9,002 nucleotides of DNA from Candidatus Woesearchaeota archaeon CG07_land_8_20_14_0_80_44_23 (lineage in GTDB: Archaea; Nanobdellota; Nanobdellia; Woesearchaeales; 0-14-0-80-44-23): NCBI GenBank assembly GCA_002779235.1, contig PEXD01000054.1, positions 1 through 9,002 on the forward strand, given 5' to 3'. The notes below the pieces were generated by a model. That model did not search any database. It worked only from the letters and a program-made list of their open reading frames with translations, and was not told where the DNA came from. Shown one piece after another: positions 6,277 to 9,002 of the stretch; within the stretch, counting starts at the first letter, position 1, and each line of letters opens with the position of its first letter. The translations under genes and the position numbers were made by a program.

Positions 6277-7317
6277 ATGATAGATCCGCATGTTCATCTA
6301 AGAGGTTGGAACGAAAATAGGAAAGAAACCATTGAGCACGGCCTTGATGTAGCCTATGCAGCTGGCTTGGATGCAGTCTTCGAGATGCCAAACACATCTC
6401 CTTCACTCACAACCTATGACCTTCTCCAGAGAAGGATAGAGTATACAGACAGAATCATAAGCAAAAAAAAACTGAGGCTCTTCCATGGCATTTACGCAGG
6501 CCTAAGAGCTGAGCCTAAACAGATTGAAGAGATTGTTAATGCTTACAGCTCTTTGTTCCCAAGGATTGTCGGCTTAAAATTATTCGCTGCCCGCTCAACA
6601 GGAGACCTGGGAATAATTGATGAATACTCCCAAAAATTAGTGTATAATACCCTTTCTGAGTTAGGCTATAATGGTGTGCTGGCTGTCCACTGCGAAAAAG
6701 AATCGGAGTTCCTGCCTCAGTTTTGGAATCCGGCAGAGCCCTATTCTCACGCTCTCGCCAGACCTCCTAAATCGGAAGTGGAATCAGTGAGAGATCAAAT
6801 AAAATTTGCGGACAAAGTCAATTTCAAAGGTACACTTCACATCTGTCACATCTCTGTTCCAGAATCTTTAGATGCTATCGAGCAAGCCAGGAATAGTGTC
6901 GGCTTTAGGATAACCTGCGGCATCACTCCCCAGCATTGCATGCTTTATGATGAGCTAATGAATAAAGCGGGTGGAAACCTTTTGAAAATAAATCCTCCCC
7001 TTAGATCAGATGCAATGAGAAAAGCAATGCTTGCTGCCCTCCTTGATGGTAAGATAGATTGGATCGAGAGCGACCATGCCCCTCACACCCTCGATGACAA
7101 GCTCAAAAACCTGAATTCTGGGATACCAGTGCTCCCTTATTTTCCCCATTTCATTAAGTACCTAAAAGAGAGGGGTGCCACTGAGAAACAGATTGATGAC
7201 CTTACCAACAACAACATAATTAGAACATTTGGTATAGAGATAGAAAATACCTTCAGAAGGCCTGATTACAACCTTGCCAAGGAATATCCATTTGACCCAT
7301 TTGAAATATTAAAATGA
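6277..7317 (+). CDS. pyrC: Dihydroorotase, short form
   Basis: Cyclises N-carbamoyl-aspartate to dihydroorotate, pathway step 3, in an amidohydrolase TIM barrel with a two-metal centre. 346 aa. Visible: DPHVHLRG (3-10; metal ligands H5, H7 and substrate Arg9), FEMPNTSP (35-42, substrate Asn39), GLKLFAARSTG (99-109; K101 is the likely carboxylated lysine), AVHCEKE (136-142; H138), HICHIS (188-193; H188/H191), NPPLRS (239-244) and IESDHAPHT (263-271; catalytic D266). The protein starts almost at the HxH motif, so it lacks the N-terminal part of the flanking beta domain found in long (about 420 aa) type I enzymes; length and the 37-residue K-to-H spacing resemble type II, while SDHAPHT and NPPLR resemble type I. 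It starts 5 nt after the pyrEF stop without a clear Shine-Dalgarno and overlaps pyrDK by four bases, so translation is probably coupled. Confidence 0.93.
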   Translation: MIDPHVHLRGWNENRKETIEHGLDVAYAAGLDAVFEMPNTSPSLTTYDLLQRRIEYTDRIISKKKLRLFHGIYAGLRAEPKQIEEIVNAYSSLFPRIVGLKLFAARSTGDLGIIDEYSQKLVYNTLSELGYNGVLAVHCEKESEFLPQFWNPAEPYSHALARPPKSEVESVRDQIKFADKVNFKGTLHICHISVPESLDAIEQARNSVGFRITCGITPQHCMLYDELMNKAGGNLLKINPPLRSDAMRKAMLAALLDGKIDWIESDHAPHTLDDKLKNLNSGIPVLPYFPHFIKYLKERGATEKQIDDLTNNNIIRTFGIEIENTFRRPDYNLAKEYPFDPFEILK

Positions 7318-8918
7318 GAATAAAAAAAATTAGGTTGGGAAATAAGGAAGTGATGCCTTTTACCATACCTTCGGGCATCATCAGCACTGAAGCATCCTCC
7401 CTTGAAAGACTTGCAAAAGAGATTCCGGAAATAGGAATACTCACAACCAAAAGCATAACCCCTGAGCCCAGGCTTGGCCACAGAGAGCCAGTCCTTGCTC
7501 AGTATGCCCAGAACAGTTTCATCAATGCAGTGGGATTGACCAATCAGGGTATGGAAGAATTCGCGAGAAGCCTTGACAGGCTCAAGATTCCTGATGACAA
7601 ATTCCTCTTAATCTCGATTGCAGGCACCACTCCTGATGAATTCAGGCAACTCACCAAAAAGCTTTCCCCTTATGCTGACGGCCTTGAGCTCAACCTCTCC
7701 TGCCCGAATGTAAAACAGGGAGGCCTGCAAATAGGCAATGATTCTAGAATAGTGAGAGAAACAGTCAGCACCGTCACCTCACTGACAAACAAGCCAGTCT
7801 TTGTGAAACTTGCCCCTAATCTGGCCAACATAGTTGAGACAGCAATGGCAGCGATTGAGGCAGGCGCCAATGGTTTAACAGCCATAAACACAAAAGGCCC
7901 TGAGGAATATAAGTTTGAGGGATATGATGTTCTCACCAACAAAAAAGGAGGAAAGTCAGGAAGAGAAATCATCACTCTTGGGCTGAGCTGTGTCCAGAAA
8001 CTCGCGGATAACTTCTCTAATATTCCAATAATTGCCTGTGGTGGAATCTTCAGCGCGAATGATGTGCTAGCCTACGAAAACGCAGGCGCTTCCGCATTTG
8101 GAATAGGTAGCGCATTAGCCATGATGAAAGACTCAGAGCTGAGACAGTACTTCTCAACTCTCATCAGGGATTTGGAAGATGGCACCAACAATACTTCAAA
8201 CCTCATCAAAAAAGTTAACATGGAATACAGAAAATTTAGGGTAACAGACAGATATGACCTTGCTGATGACTTCCATGTCCTTGTGATGGATTGCTCGTTT
8301 GAGGCCCAAGCCGGACAGTTCCTCTTCGCCTGGCTGCCTGAGAAAGGTGAGAAACCCTTTTCAATACTCGAGACAACTCCTCTAAAAATCGCTTTTTCGG
8401 AAAAAGGTTGCTTCACTAAAGATTTTGCCAAACTCAAGCCAAAAGATGAGATCTACTTCAGAGGCCCATATGGTATCTCCCCTGAGATTCCCAAAAACAG
8501 CAAAGTTGCCTTGGTTGGGGGCGGTTGTGGGATTGCCGGAATCAACCTGTTCGCAGAGAACCCCAATATTGAGCAGGTCTTCATCGGCGCAAAAGACATT
8601 GACCACCTAATCATCCCCCGCAAGCCAAATGATCCTAACATGCTGTTCTTAGCAACAGAAGACGGCTCTGCCGGCCACAAGGGCCTTGTCACAGACCTGC
8701 TATCAATATATCACAATGCCGACTTCTTCATCAACTGCGGCCCAGAAGCCATGGTAAAGGCTGCGATAGAAATAGAATCACAGCTAACCTTTCCAGAAAG
8801 AATCTACTCCTCAATAGATTATATGACGCGCTGCGGAGTCGGGCTCTGCGGCAGCTGCGCCAACGAGCAAGGCTTAAGGACATGTGTTGAAGGCCCATTC
8901 ATGAGCAACAAAAAATAA
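7314..8918 (+). CDS. pyrDK: Dihydroorotate dehydrogenase fused to its electron-transfer subunit (PyrD-PyrK)
   Basis: 534 aa. Oxidises dihydroorotate to orotate, probably passing electrons to NAD+. Residues 1 to about 290 are a class 1 dehydrogenase: KSITPEPRLG (46-55), NAVGLTNQGM (71-80), ELNLSCPNVKQGG (125-137) with C130 at the position of the catalytic base (Cys in class 1, Ser in class 2), FVKLAPN (163-169) and the FMN phosphate site IACGGIFSANDV (240-251). Residues about 303-534 are PyrK-like: FAD-binding KPFSI (347-351), nucleotide-binding LVGGGCGIAG (400-409), and a [2Fe-2S] ligand set CGVGLCGSC...C (C507, C512, C515, C524). In characterised class 1B enzymes PyrD and PyrK are separate chains; here one uninterrupted frame spans both, with no convincing internal start at Met303 (8220). 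The ATG overlaps the pyrC stop (ATGA), indicating translational coupling. Cytosolic; no membrane segment is seen. Confidence 0.93.
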   Translation: MRIKKIRLGNKEVMPFTIPSGIISTEASSLERLAKEIPEIGILTTKSITPEPRLGHREPVLAQYAQNSFINAVGLTNQGMEEFARSLDRLKIPDDKFLLISIAGTTPDEFRQLTKKLSPYADGLELNLSCPNVKQGGLQIGNDSRIVRETVSTVTSLTNKPVFVKLAPNLANIVETAMAAIEAGANGLTAINTKGPEEYKFEGYDVLTNKKGGKSGREIITLGLSCVQKLADNFSNIPIIACGGIFSANDVLAYENAGASAFGIGSALAMMKDSELRQYFSTLIRDLEDGTNNTSNLIKKVNMEYRKFRVTDRYDLADDFHVLVMDCSFEAQAGQFLFAWLPEKGEKPFSILETTPLKIAFSEKGCFTKDFAKLKPKDEIYFRGPYGISPEIPKNSKVALVGGGCGIAGINLFAENPNIEQVFIGAKDIDHLIIPRKPNDPNMLFLATEDGSAGHKGLVTDLLSIYHNADFFINCGPEAMVKAAIEIESQLTFPERIYSSIDYMTRCGVGLCGSCANEQGLRTCVEGPFMSNKK

Positions 8919-8935
8919 AATAAGGTGACGAAAAA

Positions 8936-9002
8936 ATGACTAATGAACCAACTCAGTTAACAAAAGAGGATTTATACAACACACCAAGATATCTGGAATT
9001 CA
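8936..9002 (+). CDS. Start of an unidentified gene, partial
   Basis: ATG 8936 follows AAGGTGA (8922-8928), a strong archaeal Shine-Dalgarno 7 nt upstream, and lies 17 nt after the pyrDK stop in the same direction. The frame is open to the window edge. The 22 visible residues begin MTNEPTQLTKEDLYNTPRYL and match nothing I can name; they do not look like the start of aspartate carbamoyltransferase. By position it probably belongs to the pyr operon. Confidence 0.65.
   Translation, partial: MTNEPTQLTKEDLYNTPRYLEF

Noticed and set aside
8220..8918. A separate pyrK gene starting at ATG 8220 inside pyrDK.
   Set aside because: No Shine-Dalgarno or stop precedes it and the frame is continuous, so one fusion protein is the simpler reading.
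1..9002. CRISPR arrays, insertion sequences, integrase or attachment sites, toxin-antitoxin or defence genes.
   Set aside because: No regularly spaced repeats, transposase-like ORFs or long terminal inverted repeats were found; the genes are housekeeping in type.

Overview
The window reads as archaeal chromosome. Evidence: a RadA recombinase with an N-terminal helix-hairpin-helix domain, a paired TldD/TldE operon, the probable start of a PAN-type proteasomal ATPase, AT-rich TATA-like boxes about 26-27 bp ahead of starts with no Shine-Dalgarno, and GGTGA-type Shine-Dalgarno sequences at internal operon genes. Tight packing and two bifunctional fusions in pyrimidine synthesis would suit a small-genome lineage such as DPANN archaea, but that placement is inference.

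Layout. The minus-strand block (1-2967) is a proteolysis operon read right to left: tldD (metallopeptidase), tldE/pmbA (its partner) starting on the base after the tldD stop, then after 33 nt the first 51 codons of a coiled-coil protein that looks like a PAN/Rpt-type AAA ATPase running off the left edge. About 35 bp separates the tldD start from a possible plus-strand unit: a 50-codon small ORF (3004-3156), a 100-aa conserved-looking basic protein (3198-3500) and radA (3515-4525), followed by a T-rich terminator. The promoters of the two divergent units appear to be interleaved in the same 35 bp.

After a roughly 310-bp AT-rich intergenic region (4526-4837) comes a plus-strand pyrimidine operon: pyrE-pyrF fusion (UMP synthase, probably starting at a TTG), pyrC (dihydroorotase), and pyrD-pyrK fusion (dihydroorotate dehydrogenase joined to its FAD/NAD/2Fe-2S electron-transfer subunit), with the start of a further gene at the right edge. 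The three complete genes cover carbamoyl-aspartate to UMP: PyrC closes the ring, PyrDK oxidises dihydroorotate to orotate, and PyrEF adds ribose phosphate and decarboxylates. Carbamoyl-phosphate synthetase and aspartate carbamoyltransferase are not in the window.

The most notable points are the single-chain PyrDK, the altered active-site spacing in the OMP decarboxylase half of PyrEF, the small ORF and interleaved promoters, the small protein coupled to radA, and the TldD/TldE/PAN-like gene association. I see no mobile elements, CRISPR arrays, tRNAs or rRNAs.
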